Below are positions 26,976 through 37,144 of a DNA stretch of 64,000 nt, piece by piece; the stretch's first letter is position 1, and each line of letters starts with the position of its first letter. The DNA is from Erythrobacter aureus. GTDB lineage: Bacteria > Pseudomonadota > Alphaproteobacteria > Sphingomonadales > Sphingomonadaceae. The stretch lies in NCBI RefSeq assembly GCF_003355455.1, contig NZ_CP031357.1, positions 1,404,501 to 1,468,500 of the forward strand, in the 5' to 3' direction. The position numbers were made by a program, and so were the translations under genes. The notes below the pieces were generated by a model. It was not told the origin of the DNA. It searched no databases and was given only the letters and a program-made list of their open reading frames with translations.

Positions 26976-28006
26976 TGCGCAACGAACTCAAGATTTTCGC
27001 GCTCGCCAGCCTTGGGGTCGCGGCCGCCTGTGCGACGGTTCCAAAATCCGGCGATCCCACGGTGCCGGTCTTCGCGGTGGCGGAGACCGTGCCGGTGATG
27101 ACCGAAAACGAGGATGCCGCCGACGATCCGGCGATCTGGCGCAACGCGGCTTCGCCTGCCGACAGCCTGATCGTCGCGACCGACAAGAAGGCCGGGCTGT
27201 ATGTCTATGGGCTGGATGGCCAGGAGAAGAGCTTCAGCCCGCATCCCGCGCTGAACAATGTCGACCTGGTCGATATGGGGGACGCGGGCGTGATCGCCTT
27301 TGCCAGCGATCGCAGCGATCGGGCCAATGCCAAAATCGTTCTCTACCGGATCGACATCTCGACCGGCGGTCTGACCGAGCTTGGCCGCGTGGCCTCCGGT
27401 CCGGGCGAGGGTTATGGCATTTGCGGCACCCGCCGCGGGGATACGCTGGTGATCTACACCGCGCCCAAGAACGGCCGTATCGGCGAATGGGAAATTGCCC
27501 TGGGCGATACCCCCACGGCCAGGGAAGTCCGCACCATGCAGGTGCCTTCGCAGCCAGAAGGCTGTGTGGTCGATCACCGGAACGGCACGCTCTACATCGG
27601 CGAGGAACTGGGCGGCATCTGGCGCTTCGTACCCGGCTCGACCGAGGGCGATCTTGTGGCTCCGGTCGATGGGCGCAAGCTGGTTGCCGATCTCGAAGGG
27701 CTCGCCCTGGTGCCCGAGGGCGCCGATGGCGGCTGGCTTTATGCGTCGAGCCAGGGGGACAACACCTTCATGCGCTATGCCTTGCCCGGCGTAACACCCG
27801 CAGGCCGGTTCCGAATTGCCCAGGGGCGGTACGGCAGCGTGGAGGAAACCGATGGCATCGAGGCCATGCGGGGCGATTTCGGCCCGGCATTTCCGGGCGG
27901 GCTATTCGTCGCGCAGGACGGGATCAATGGCGGCACGGCGCAGAACTTCAAGCTGGTCCCGCTGGGCGATATCGAGCGGGCGCTGGAGGGACAGGGCGAG
28001 CGGTGA
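26975..28006 (+). CDS. Beta-propeller 3-phytase, probable lipoprotein
   Basis: 343 residues with the beta-propeller phytase sequence: DDPAIW near residue 50, IVATDKKAGLYVYGLDG, GEGYGICG, SQPEGCVVD, YIGEELGGIWRF and GSVEETDGIEAM, carrying the acidic calcium- and phosphate-binding residues of the family. It releases phosphate from phytate. The N-terminus (hydrophobic stretch then VAAAC) looks like a lipobox with C19, suggesting an anchored periplasmic or outer-membrane enzyme. Co-transcribed with the preceding TonB receptor. I found no convincing Pho box upstream of the operon. Confidence 0.92.
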   Translation: MRNELKIFALASLGVAAACATVPKSGDPTVPVFAVAETVPVMTENEDAADDPAIWRNAASPADSLIVATDKKAGLYVYGLDGQEKSFSPHPALNNVDLVDMGDAGVIAFASDRSDRANAKIVLYRIDISTGGLTELGRVASGPGEGYGICGTRRGDTLVIYTAPKNGRIGEWEIALGDTPTAREVRTMQVPSQPEGCVVDHRNGTLYIGEELGGIWRFVPGSTEGDLVAPVDGRKLVADLEGLALVPEGADGGWLYASSQGDNTFMRYALPGVTPAGRFRIAQGRYGSVEETDGIEAMRGDFGPAFPGGLFVAQDGINGGTAQNFKLVPLGDIERALEGQGER

Positions 28007-28089
28007 CTTTCCTACATCCCCGCTCGGCGCTAGCCTTGCGCCGGGTTGGCGATGTGCGGGCTATCGCCCGGATGCCGGTGCCGGGATAG

Positions 28090-28113
28090 CGCGGTGAGCC
28101 GCGGGGGATTTTT
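28090..28113 (+). terminator. Possible terminator after phytase
   Basis: Short stem CGCGG/CCGCG with a TGAG loop, then GGGGA and five Ts. The stem is only 5 bp, so this is tentative. It lies in the 244-bp convergent gap between phytase and the TesB-like gene. Confidence 0.4.
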
Positions 28114-28250
28114 CGGCGAATGTGTCACCCTGGCATGGGGTTTTCGGCCTAAATCTTTGTAAACACAGCAGAATACCCTGTTGGATTTGCCGGACACCGC
28201 TGTCACCTTGTGTCACCTACAAGCAGGCGGTGGGCCGTCCGGCGACGGCG

Positions 28251-29174
28251 CTATTTGGCGATGCGTTTGCGCATCATGCCTTCCTGCGCCACGCTGGCTA
28301 CCAGTTCGCCATTGCGGTTGAAGATGCGGCCACGGTTGAAGCCGCGCCCGCCGCCGCTCCACGGGGCGTCGGTGGCGTAGAGCAGCCATTCGTCGGCGCG
28401 GGCCGGGCGGTGGAACCAGATGGCATGGTCGAGGCTGGCACCGACCAGCTCGCCGCGCATCCAGCTCAGGCCATGCGGCAGCGCGCTTGTGCCGAGCAGC
28501 GTATAGTCGCTGGCATAGGCAATCACCGCGCGGTGCAGCGCCGGGTCGTCCTCGATCGCGGGCAGCGGCGCGGCGGTGCGGAACCAGCTATGCGCCTTGG
28601 GTTCGCGCGGCTCGCTGTTCATCCAATGCAGCCTGTCGACCGTGCGCATCTCGATCGGGCGCGGGCGCAGCACGAGGGCGCGCTGCTGCTCGGTCATCCG
28701 GTCGCCGGCGCGCTCGACCATGGCGCGGCGCATTTCCATGTCGCTCGCCAGCTCTTCTGGCGGGGCGACGTCGGGCATGGTCACATCGTCGTGGCTCAGC
28801 CCTTCCTCGGGGCGCTGGAAGCTGGCGGTGAGGTTGAGGATCGGGCGCTGCGTGCCGTCCTCTTCCGGCTGGCTCGCCACCACCCGCCGGTTGGCGAAGC
28901 TGCGCCCGTCGAAATCGCGCGCAGTGGTGTAGTCGATGTCGACGCCCTCCTTGCCGCCGCGCAGGAAATAGGCGTGGAGCGAATGCGCCTCGAGACCCTC
29001 GGGCGCGGTGGCCTGCGCGGCCTGCAGCGCCTGCGCGATGACCTGGCCGCCAAATACGCGGCCCACGCCGCCGGGCTGCTGCGGGGCGGTGAAGGCGTCC
29101 TCGCCGGTTCGGGTCACGGTCAGCAGGCGGATAAGGCCGGCGACAAGCTCTTCAGGTTTCTTTTTCGTACTCAC
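28251..29174 (-). CDS. Acyl-CoA thioesterase II (TesB-like)
   Basis: 307 residues, a double hot-dog fold of the TesB family: GGVGRVFGGQVIAQALQAA near the N-terminus, LEAHSLHAYFLRGG, and RRVVASQ in the first half; DYTLLGTSALPHG and LDHAIWFHRPARADEW in the second. Hydrolyses medium- to long-chain acyl-CoA. Starts 21 bp after the stop of the polytopic membrane protein gene and on the same strand, so it may be the last gene of the GNAT–JmjC operon. Confidence 0.92.
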   Translation of the reverse strand: MSTKKKPEELVAGLIRLLTVTRTGEDAFTAPQQPGGVGRVFGGQVIAQALQAAQATAPEGLEAHSLHAYFLRGGKEGVDIDYTTARDFDGRSFANRRVVASQPEEDGTQRPILNLTASFQRPEEGLSHDDVTMPDVAPPEELASDMEMRRAMVERAGDRMTEQQRALVLRPRPIEMRTVDRLHWMNSEPREPKAHSWFRTAAPLPAIEDDPALHRAVIAYASDYTLLGTSALPHGLSWMRGELVGASLDHAIWFHRPARADEWLLYATDAPWSGGGRGFNRGRIFNRNGELVASVAQEGMMRKRIAK

Positions 29175-29195
29175 CTGGCGAGCTTTGCGGGCGCT

Positions 29196-30233
29196 TTACG
29201 TTTGCGTCAAGCGTCCACCGCTCTGCCATTGCCGGAAGGCGTAGGCGGCAAGGCCGAGCGACAGGAACAGCTCGCGATATTCAGAGCTGTCGAACATCAT
29301 CAGCATCGTGGGGCCGAGGAGCAGGTGGATAAGCTGGCCGATCGCGATCCAGACGGCGAGACCGATCCACAGCGCCCGCTCGCGCGTGGCCACGGCGCTA
29401 CCGGCGAAAGCAATGCAGGCGAACAGGCCGATCCAGAAGGCCGCCTGGACGGGAAGCAGGGTCCAGTGGCTGTAGGTGAACACCAGCATCGGCGCCGAGA
29501 TTGCCGCCACCGTGCGGTCGGGGAGGAGGGCGGCAAAAGGTTGGACGAATGGCCATCGCGCGGCGTCGCTTTCGCGGATAAGCGGAAGGAGCATGAGGAA
29601 CAGCCCGGTACCGGAGTAAAGGACCAGCTCCGTGAGATCGGTCTGGAAATTGTGCAGGTTGAACTCGCCCTGCCAGTTGCGCGCCGCGACGCTTTCCGGC
29701 GTGTCGAAGCCGATCTGGCGCTGGAACCAGCTCACTTCCTCGCCGCCCATGAGCAGAAACAGAAGCGCGAAACCGGCCGCGCCGAGCAGGTGAAGGCGTC
29801 GGTATGGCAGGGCGCGATCGGCGCGCCAGAGGTCGAGGAAGCGCGCGACCATGAAGCCGGAAGCGCCGAAAAGCAACAACGCGCTGAACCATTCGATCGC
29901 CCCGTCTTCCGCGCCTACAAGGGCATAGATGCGCGGGCTGGCGGCAAGCAGAATCGTGGCGGCAACCGTCAAAGCGACGACCAGGCGGGTGAGCCTGCGC
30001 GCACCGTGGGAAAGCGGTTCGGCGCGCAAGCCGGGACGGGCGAGGGCGAGCACCAGCGCGGCACACAGCGCAGCGGATATGCTGCGCCGCATCCAATGCC
30101 AGCCGCTGTGCAGCGGAGCTTCCTCGCGCGCGAAAGGCCAGCCGAAAGCAAGCTGCTCATACGCCATCATGCCGATTTGGAAACCGATCAGCAGACCGGC
30201 GGCGAGGAGAATGGAACGGGTCGAACGTGTCAC
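29196..30233 (-). CDS. Unknown polytopic membrane protein
   Basis: 345 residues with roughly 8-9 hydrophobic helices. I do not recognise the family. Visible features: LMGGEEVSWFQRQIGFDTP between helices, NLHNFQTDLTELVLYSG in a loop, and acidic/aromatic residues near the membrane faces. GTG 30233 is chosen as start because it forms a GTGA overlap with the stop of the upstream GNAT gene; an ATG 18 bases earlier is also possible. Position implies joint function with the GNAT and JmjC-like proteins. Confidence 0.75.
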   Translation of the reverse strand: MTRSTRSILLAAGLLIGFQIGMMAYEQLAFGWPFAREEAPLHSGWHWMRRSISAALCAALVLALARPGLRAEPLSHGARRLTRLVVALTVAATILLAASPRIYALVGAEDGAIEWFSALLLFGASGFMVARFLDLWRADRALPYRRLHLLGAAGFALLFLLMGGEEVSWFQRQIGFDTPESVAARNWQGEFNLHNFQTDLTELVLYSGTGLFLMLLPLIRESDAARWPFVQPFAALLPDRTVAAISAPMLVFTYSHWTLLPVQAAFWIGLFACIAFAGSAVATRERALWIGLAVWIAIGQLIHLLLGPTMLMMFDSSEYRELFLSLGLAAYAFRQWQSGGRLTQT

Positions 30234-31261
30234 ACAGGACGCTCCCACCACGGACGCAGGGCTGCGGCGAGAAGCGCCCCGCGTACGAACAGGAGATCGA
30301 CCATATCGGGACCCGCCTTGGCGCCCATTTCGCTTTTATACCCGGCATCGCCGAGGCCCCAGCTTATCCGCTCAGTCCCGTGCGCGGCGGCGCGAGCGAA
30401 GTCCTCGTAAAGCAGGACCCTGCCGGGGCCGAATTGGGTAAAGCGTTCGTCGTAATTGTTGGCGATATAATAGCGCACGCCGCCGGCCTGAATTCCGAAG
30501 GTGAAGGCTGCCGGAACATCTCCGATCCACATCACGCTGCCAAAGAGCATTTCGGCAAGCACGCGATCGTTGCACAGGTCTTCCCAATACCGGCGCATCG
30601 CCGGATCGCGGAACTTGGTATCGCCGCCATCGCCGAGCTTGCCCAGCCAACTCGCCGCCTCGATCCTCGCCATCGCGTCGCGGTGGTCGGCGGTCCAGTC
30701 CGCACCGCTAAAAAACACCGTCCGCAGGGGGCCTCCGTCTTCCTTCAGCCGCCGCTTGCGCCAACGGTTCTTGCGCCGTGTCTTGGTCGAGGGCCAGCCA
30801 TCGTCGGCGGCGAGCGCCGCGAGATCGAGTTCGAAGACTTTTCCGAGTGGACGGGAAAGAACCTGCCAGCCGGCCATCCGCGAGGCCCGTATCAGGTTTT
30901 CCAGCGACGCATCGCCTGTCTCGACGGGACCCAGGCGCCAGACACGGCCCAGATCGTTCTTGTGCCGGGCCAGGGCGCGGGACAGGTCCGACGCGGCTAT
31001 GCGGGGGGCGACGGGGACTCCGCGAAACGGCCAGTAACAGCCGCCTACTTCGCAAAGCACGAACGGCCCCTTGCGGCGTTCCACAAGGGCGAAGGCGGCA
31101 CAGGGCGCGCCGGCGTCATCGGTCGCGACGAAGCTGGTTGCCGGCGCAGGGTTGCCCACCGCGAACCACCGATGGCGCAGAAAAGCGCGATCGGCCGGAC
31201 CCGATTTCGCGAGGGCATCGAAGATCGCCGCTTCGCCAACACGCTGCTCGTTATGCGTCAC
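30230..31261 (-). CDS. CelD/FemAB-like GNAT acyltransferase (second copy)
   Basis: 343 residues. The middle part, with a basic KTRRKNRWRKRRLKEDG stretch and the AMARIEAASWLGKLGDGG segment, and the C-terminal GGVRYYIANNYDERFTQFGPGRVLLYE match the Acetyltransf_6 (CelD/BcsL-like) fold found in envelope polysaccharide or amino-acid N-acylation loci. It shows no signal peptide. Lies 23 bp after the JmjC-like gene and overlaps the downstream membrane-protein gene by four bases. Acceptor unknown. Confidence 0.78.
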   Translation of the reverse strand: MTHNEQRVGEAAIFDALAKSGPADRAFLRHRWFAVGNPAPATSFVATDDAGAPCAAFALVERRKGPFVLCEVGGCYWPFRGVPVAPRIAASDLSRALARHKNDLGRVWRLGPVETGDASLENLIRASRMAGWQVLSRPLGKVFELDLAALAADDGWPSTKTRRKNRWRKRRLKEDGGPLRTVFFSGADWTADHRDAMARIEAASWLGKLGDGGDTKFRDPAMRRYWEDLCNDRVLAEMLFGSVMWIGDVPAAFTFGIQAGGVRYYIANNYDERFTQFGPGRVLLYEDFARAAAHGTERISWGLGDAGYKSEMGAKAGPDMVDLLFVRGALLAAALRPWWERPV

Positions 31262-31284
31262 GGACCTCTTCCGGCATAGGACTC

Positions 31285-32157
31285 CTACCTTCCGAATGCC
31301 CTGCGCCAGACCCGAAACGCCAGCGATTTAGTTTGGTTGCTCGTCGGCCAACGCCCCGGCGCCTTGGGTTCGATGCCCAGTTTGCGCACGAGCCCATTGA
31401 AGCACCGTGCCCCTGCTTCGGCATAGCTCCATTCGCTGCGCCAGGTGATCGACAGCGAGATTGAGCTTTCCGGCCCGTTGCGCACGAAATGCGGCGCCAT
31501 CACCGGCACGAACACCGCTTCGCCGGGGCCAATCGAATAGGGAGTGCCCGCAGCCATCATATCCTCGGTCCAGGGCAATTCGCGTGGCCCACCGAGATGA
31601 TAGCTCTCATGAACCTCGTCGGGGGCGTAGCGTGTATCGCCCGCCGGAAACTGCGTCATCACCTTGCTGCCCCTGAGCTGGAGCAGGATGTTGTGTTCGG
31701 GATCGAAATGATAGGGAGTGACGGCATGCGGGCTCGAGATGAAGATGAAGCCCTGCGGTGTTAGCATCTCGCCGGTCTTGGTCTCGATCGCGGGACGCAG
31801 CTCTTCGAGCAGATCCATCAAAAGCGCCCTGTATGCGGGGGCCTGTTCGATATTCTTCAGCACCGCCCAGCTTTCGCTGGTGGCGATGTGGCGGATCGTA
31901 TCGCCGATCGTCATGCCGTTTCCACCGGGCTTGCCATCGATACCGATCGGCAGGTCGCCGCGATTGTATTCGATCGAGCTCTGCGGCAGTGCGGCGCCGA
32001 GTTCGGCCAGGGCGTCGAGGGTTAACCGCTCATCGTCTTGCAAATTGTGGTGCAGGACATGGGGGGTTTCGGGATAGGCGCGGCTGAAGGCCTCGCGCGA
32101 TTCTTCCGGAAAAGCCGCACTTGCCTTGCGTGAGAGCACCGGGTCGTGCGCAGTCAT
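31285..32157 (-). CDS. JmjC/cupin-like Fe(II) oxygenase
   Basis: 290 residues with a probable iron triad H150-x-D152 (TPYHFDPEHN) and H223 (APHFVRNG), and the surrounding jelly-roll strands of JmjC-type cupin-like proteins. Such enzymes hydroxylate protein side chains or small molecules with 2-oxoglutarate; SIEYNRGDLP near residue 61 is also seen in cupin-like relatives. Overlaps the upstream GNAT gene by four bases (ATGA), so the two are coupled. The substrate is unknown. Confidence 0.8.
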   Translation of the reverse strand: MTAHDPVLSRKASAAFPEESREAFSRAYPETPHVLHHNLQDDERLTLDALAELGAALPQSSIEYNRGDLPIGIDGKPGGNGMTIGDTIRHIATSESWAVLKNIEQAPAYRALLMDLLEELRPAIETKTGEMLTPQGFIFISSPHAVTPYHFDPEHNILLQLRGSKVMTQFPAGDTRYAPDEVHESYHLGGPRELPWTEDMMAAGTPYSIGPGEAVFVPVMAPHFVRNGPESSISLSITWRSEWSYAEAGARCFNGLVRKLGIEPKAPGRWPTSNQTKSLAFRVWRRAFGR

Positions 32158-33329
32158 TGTCGTTTCTCCTCTCGGCGCAGTTCGATGGCCGACAAGACGG
32201 CTCCGATCGAACGACGCAGTTTTCCCCCAATTCCCACGGTCACCATCGCGATTTCGCGACGGTCGGACCAGATTTGTTCGATCATGGGATGACCGGGCGC
32301 GGCGCAGCTATCCGAAACGTCGATATCGCCGCGTTCGAGCATAGCGAGATTTTCGACCTGCAGGAGCAGGCCGGGAGACAGTTTCGCATGATTTTCGTCG
32401 AAGGCCGTCTTGAAACCGAAACTGATCGGCGGCGTCACGAAGGTACACAGCATGGCTATGGGCTTGCCATCGAGATGAAACGCCAATCGTTCCAGGCGGC
32501 CGTAACGGGCCGCTCCGTCCAGACCCTCGCGAAACAGGGCTGCGGTTTCGGGCGCGCTCGAAAGCGATGATCCCCGCGCGCCCTTCCAGCCGGCGCGTTC
32601 GAGCGCGAGGAACGATTCGATCCAGTCCTCGAGCGCATCGGTGTCCGTTTGTCGGGAAAAGACGAGCTCGCCCGCTTCCTCCAGCCGCCGACGCTTACGG
32701 CTCAGTTCCTTGCGCCGCTTCTTTTCCATGGCAGCATTCATATGCTCTTGCGGCGACAACCCCTTGCACAGTGCAGCGCGGTGGACTGTCTTCACCGGTC
32801 TGAAGCAACGACCCGAACGGGCGGCCAGTTCACGAAGCGTTCTAAAAGCGGTGCCATCGGTCGGCAGATTGGCAAGATGAAGGAACAGGCTCGCGCGATG
32901 GTTCCGGTCGCACCAGTCGAGCAAATACTCCCAGAAAACGTGCGAATACCCTTCGGCCACCAGTGGTTCGCCGCAAAAACTGTTGGCGTGCAGCCAATTG
33001 GCAAGATGGGGGACGAACCGGCCGTGATAGTTGGTGCCGTACCGGATTGGCATGATACCGGCCAGCTTGCCACCGACGGCCAGAGTGGCCAGGCATACGG
33101 GCCCCTGCGGATCGAACTGTTCGAGCGATGGTTTCAAAAACCAGCGCTCGCAGAAAGGGTTGGGGGTCGGCGCTGTGCACGCCAGTTCGTGCCATGCAGC
33201 CTCGGGTATCGTGTCGATGACCTCCCGCCAAGGCCGCACGGAAAATCCATCCGGCAAAGCCGGACAGGCCCTGCGGTCCACGGACAAGCCATGCCATCGG
33301 GCGTCGATGAGGTCTGCGATGCGCGTCAC
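32154..33329 (-). CDS. CelD/FemAB-like GNAT acyltransferase (first copy)
   Basis: 391 residues. Same broad family as the second GNAT gene of this run: basic linker KKRRKELSRKRRRLEEAGEL, then FLALERAGWKGARGSSL and GLLLQVENLAML near the C-terminus, typical of Acetyltransf_6. First gene of the leftward run GNAT–JmjC–GNAT–membrane protein–TesB. It begins downstream of the hppA terminator, so its promoter should lie in the 127-bp gap (33330-33456); I could not define it. Confidence 0.78.
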   Translation of the reverse strand: MTRIADLIDARWHGLSVDRRACPALPDGFSVRPWREVIDTIPEAAWHELACTAPTPNPFCERWFLKPSLEQFDPQGPVCLATLAVGGKLAGIMPIRYGTNYHGRFVPHLANWLHANSFCGEPLVAEGYSHVFWEYLLDWCDRNHRASLFLHLANLPTDGTAFRTLRELAARSGRCFRPVKTVHRAALCKGLSPQEHMNAAMEKKRRKELSRKRRRLEEAGELVFSRQTDTDALEDWIESFLALERAGWKGARGSSLSSAPETAALFREGLDGAARYGRLERLAFHLDGKPIAMLCTFVTPPISFGFKTAFDENHAKLSPGLLLQVENLAMLERGDIDVSDSCAAPGHPMIEQIWSDRREIAMVTVGIGGKLRRSIGAVLSAIELRREEKRQ

Positions 33330-33390
33330 AAGGTCCCTTCCGTCACCCGGGCCGTATAGGGGTAAGGGGCTTAGACTCGGTTAACGCGGC

Positions 33391-33430
33391 AAAAACGAAA
33401 GGGCGGAGGTACCCGTCGGTCCCTCCGCCC
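33391..33430 (-). terminator. Rho-independent terminator of hppA
   Basis: On the minus strand a 9-bp stem (GGGCGGAGG and complement, arms at 33422-33430 and 33401-33409) is followed by TTTCGTTTTT. It ends the hppA transcript before the GNAT–JmjC run. Confidence 0.8.
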
Positions 33431-33456
33431 CGTTTCGATAAGGAAGATCGGACAGA

Positions 33457-35553
<2,097 letters not shown>

Positions 35554-35703
35554 GAAAAATCCCCTCCCGTTTGGTTTTTTGATTATGCGACCCGGCGCGG
35601 GAAACGCCGGAACATATCGGAAGGGGTATAAGCGGCATCTGTTACGTGACAAGGCCGAACTGCGCAGCGATCCGCGTGTGTCGATCGCCCGCCGCGCAAG
35701 CAA

Positions 35704-36564
35704 TCAATGCCGGTAGCCGAGGCCGTCTTTGGGATCGAGAATGCGACCATCGAGCGAAAGGAACGGCTGTGCCCCTTCCACCATCCCGATCCGCGCGGCG
35801 GGCACGGGCAATTCGGCCGAGACCGGAGCCGTAAACAGGAGCTGATAATCGTCGCCCCAGCGGATGCATTCGTCGAAGCGGTCGCGGTCGGCCACGGGGA
35901 TCGCCTCGCTCTCGAGTGCGAAGCCGAGCCCGCTTGCGCGCGCCATGCGCCAGCAGTCGAGCAGCAGCCCGTCCGAGACATCCATCATCGCGCCGACATG
36001 CGGTACCAGCTTGTGCCCCACGGTCAGGAGCGGGCGAGGGCGCCGATAAGCGAGGTCGTTGACGCTGCCCGAGTCGCGATCGGATATTCCGAGCATTGCC
36101 CGACCCAGCGCGCCCGTGACATAGATCGCCTCACCGCTGCGGGCGCCGCGCCTGTCGGGTACGGGGGTATGTGTGGCCCTGCCGATTGCCGTGCAGCCCC
36201 ATACTCGCCGCCCGTCGGCCCGCACCGTGTCCCCGCCGAGGAGAGGGGTGCTGTACTCGTCCAGAACCTCGCGAAGGCCGGCGACGAACCGGTCGTCCCC
36301 GGTGCCGAGCATGTGCGAGACAAGCACGCCGACCGGCTCCGCACCTTTCGCCGCGAGGTCCGACAAATTCACCGCGACCAGTTTCCAGGCGATATCTGCG
36401 GGGTCTTCGTCCTCGCGAACGTGGACGCCCTGAACCAGCGTGTCATGAGTGAGAACGAGCGTTTCGCCGCCAATCTCGACCACTGCGGCATCGTCTTCGA
36501 GCCCGCGCGCGGCGGGGTTGTTCGCTATCGCCTTCAACGCATCGACGAAATCCAGTTCCGCCAT
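35704..36564 (-). CDS. thiL: Thiamine-monophosphate kinase
   Basis: 286 residues. Phosphorylates thiamine monophosphate to thiamine pyrophosphate. Seen: LEDDAAVV near residue 22, THDTLVQGVHV, AVNLSDLAAKGAEP and MMDVSDGLLLD, all conserved metal/ATP-binding segments of the AIR synthase-like fold. ATG 36564 preferred; a GTG just before it is in frame. Downstream of nusB across 127 bp that carries a repeat element; nusB–thiL is a common bacterial pairing. Confidence 0.95.
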   Translation of the reverse strand: MAELDFVDALKAIANNPAARGLEDDAAVVEIGGETLVLTHDTLVQGVHVREDEDPADIAWKLVAVNLSDLAAKGAEPVGVLVSHMLGTGDDRFVAGLREVLDEYSTPLLGGDTVRADGRRVWGCTAIGRATHTPVPDRRGARSGEAIYVTGALGRAMLGISDRDSGSVNDLAYRRPRPLLTVGHKLVPHVGAMMDVSDGLLLDCWRMARASGLGFALESEAIPVADRDRFDECIRWGDDYQLLFTAPVSAELPVPAARIGMVEGAQPFLSLDGRILDPKDGLGYRH

Positions 36565-36579
36565 CACGCTATCCCGTCG

Positions 36580-36663
36580 CCCCGACCTCCGAGCCGGGGT
36601 CCAGCTTCCTTTGCCGATTGGCGGTTGGAAGCAAAGCAGCTTGACCCCGGATCAAGTCCGGGG
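36580..36663. repeat. Composite palindromic (REP-like) element between nusB and thiL
   Basis: The two ends are inverted copies: the left CCCCG...CGGGG hairpin (36580-36599) followed by GTCCAGCTTCCTTTG, and the right CAAAGCAGCTTGACCCCGG leading into CCCCGGA/TCCGGGG (36645-36663). Left complement and right match at about 16 of 20 positions. This is the design of paired REP elements in alphaproteobacterial intergenic regions. Confidence 0.7.
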
Positions 36664-36691
36664 TGACGGTGGTGAAGGGAGGCGAGCGCCC

Positions 36692-37144
36692 TCAGCGTCC
36701 GGCCTCTCTGGCCACTGCGTCGAGGATGCCGTTGACGAATTTCGCCTCGCGATCGTCGAAAAACGCCTTCGCGACATCGACATATTCGCTGATCGCGCTG
36801 GCCTTGGGGACATCGGGGCGGGCAAGCAGTTCATAGGCGCCCGCGCGCAGGATTTGCAGCATGGTTTTGTCGAGCCGCGCCAGCGTCCACCCATCGGCGA
36901 GGCGCGCGGTCAGTCTCTCGTCGATCTCCTCGCGCCGCGCATCCACACCGCTCACCAGATCGTCGAAGAAATCGACGTCGGCATCGGCATATTCCTCGTC
37001 CTCGATCACGCGACCGAGGCGGTGCTGGTGGAACTCGTCGAGCAGCTTGGCGAGCTTGGTGCCCTCCATCTGCTGCTGATAGAGCGCCTGGACGGCACCG
37101 AGGCGGGCGGCGCTGCGCGCCTGGGACTTGGAGTTCTGGTTCAT
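36692..37144 (-). CDS. nusB: Transcription antitermination factor NusB
   Basis: 150 residues, the all-helical NusB fold: RSAARLGAVQALYQQQMEG near the N-terminus, LDKTMLQILRAGAYELLAR and KFVNGILDAVAREAGR at the end. Binds boxA RNA with NusE for rRNA antitermination. Its ATG overlaps the hisD stop by four bases, so it is expressed as part of a hisG-hisD-nusB unit. Confidence 0.95.
   Translation of the reverse strand: MNQNSKSQARSAARLGAVQALYQQQMEGTKLAKLLDEFHQHRLGRVIEDEEYADADVDFFDDLVSGVDARREEIDERLTARLADGWTLARLDKTMLQILRAGAYELLARPDVPKASAISEYVDVAKAFFDDREAKFVNGILDAVAREAGR

Noticed and set aside
28200..28216. Pho box
   Set aside because: Repeat spacing is 10 rather than 11 bp and the site lies in a convergent gap, not upstream of a start.
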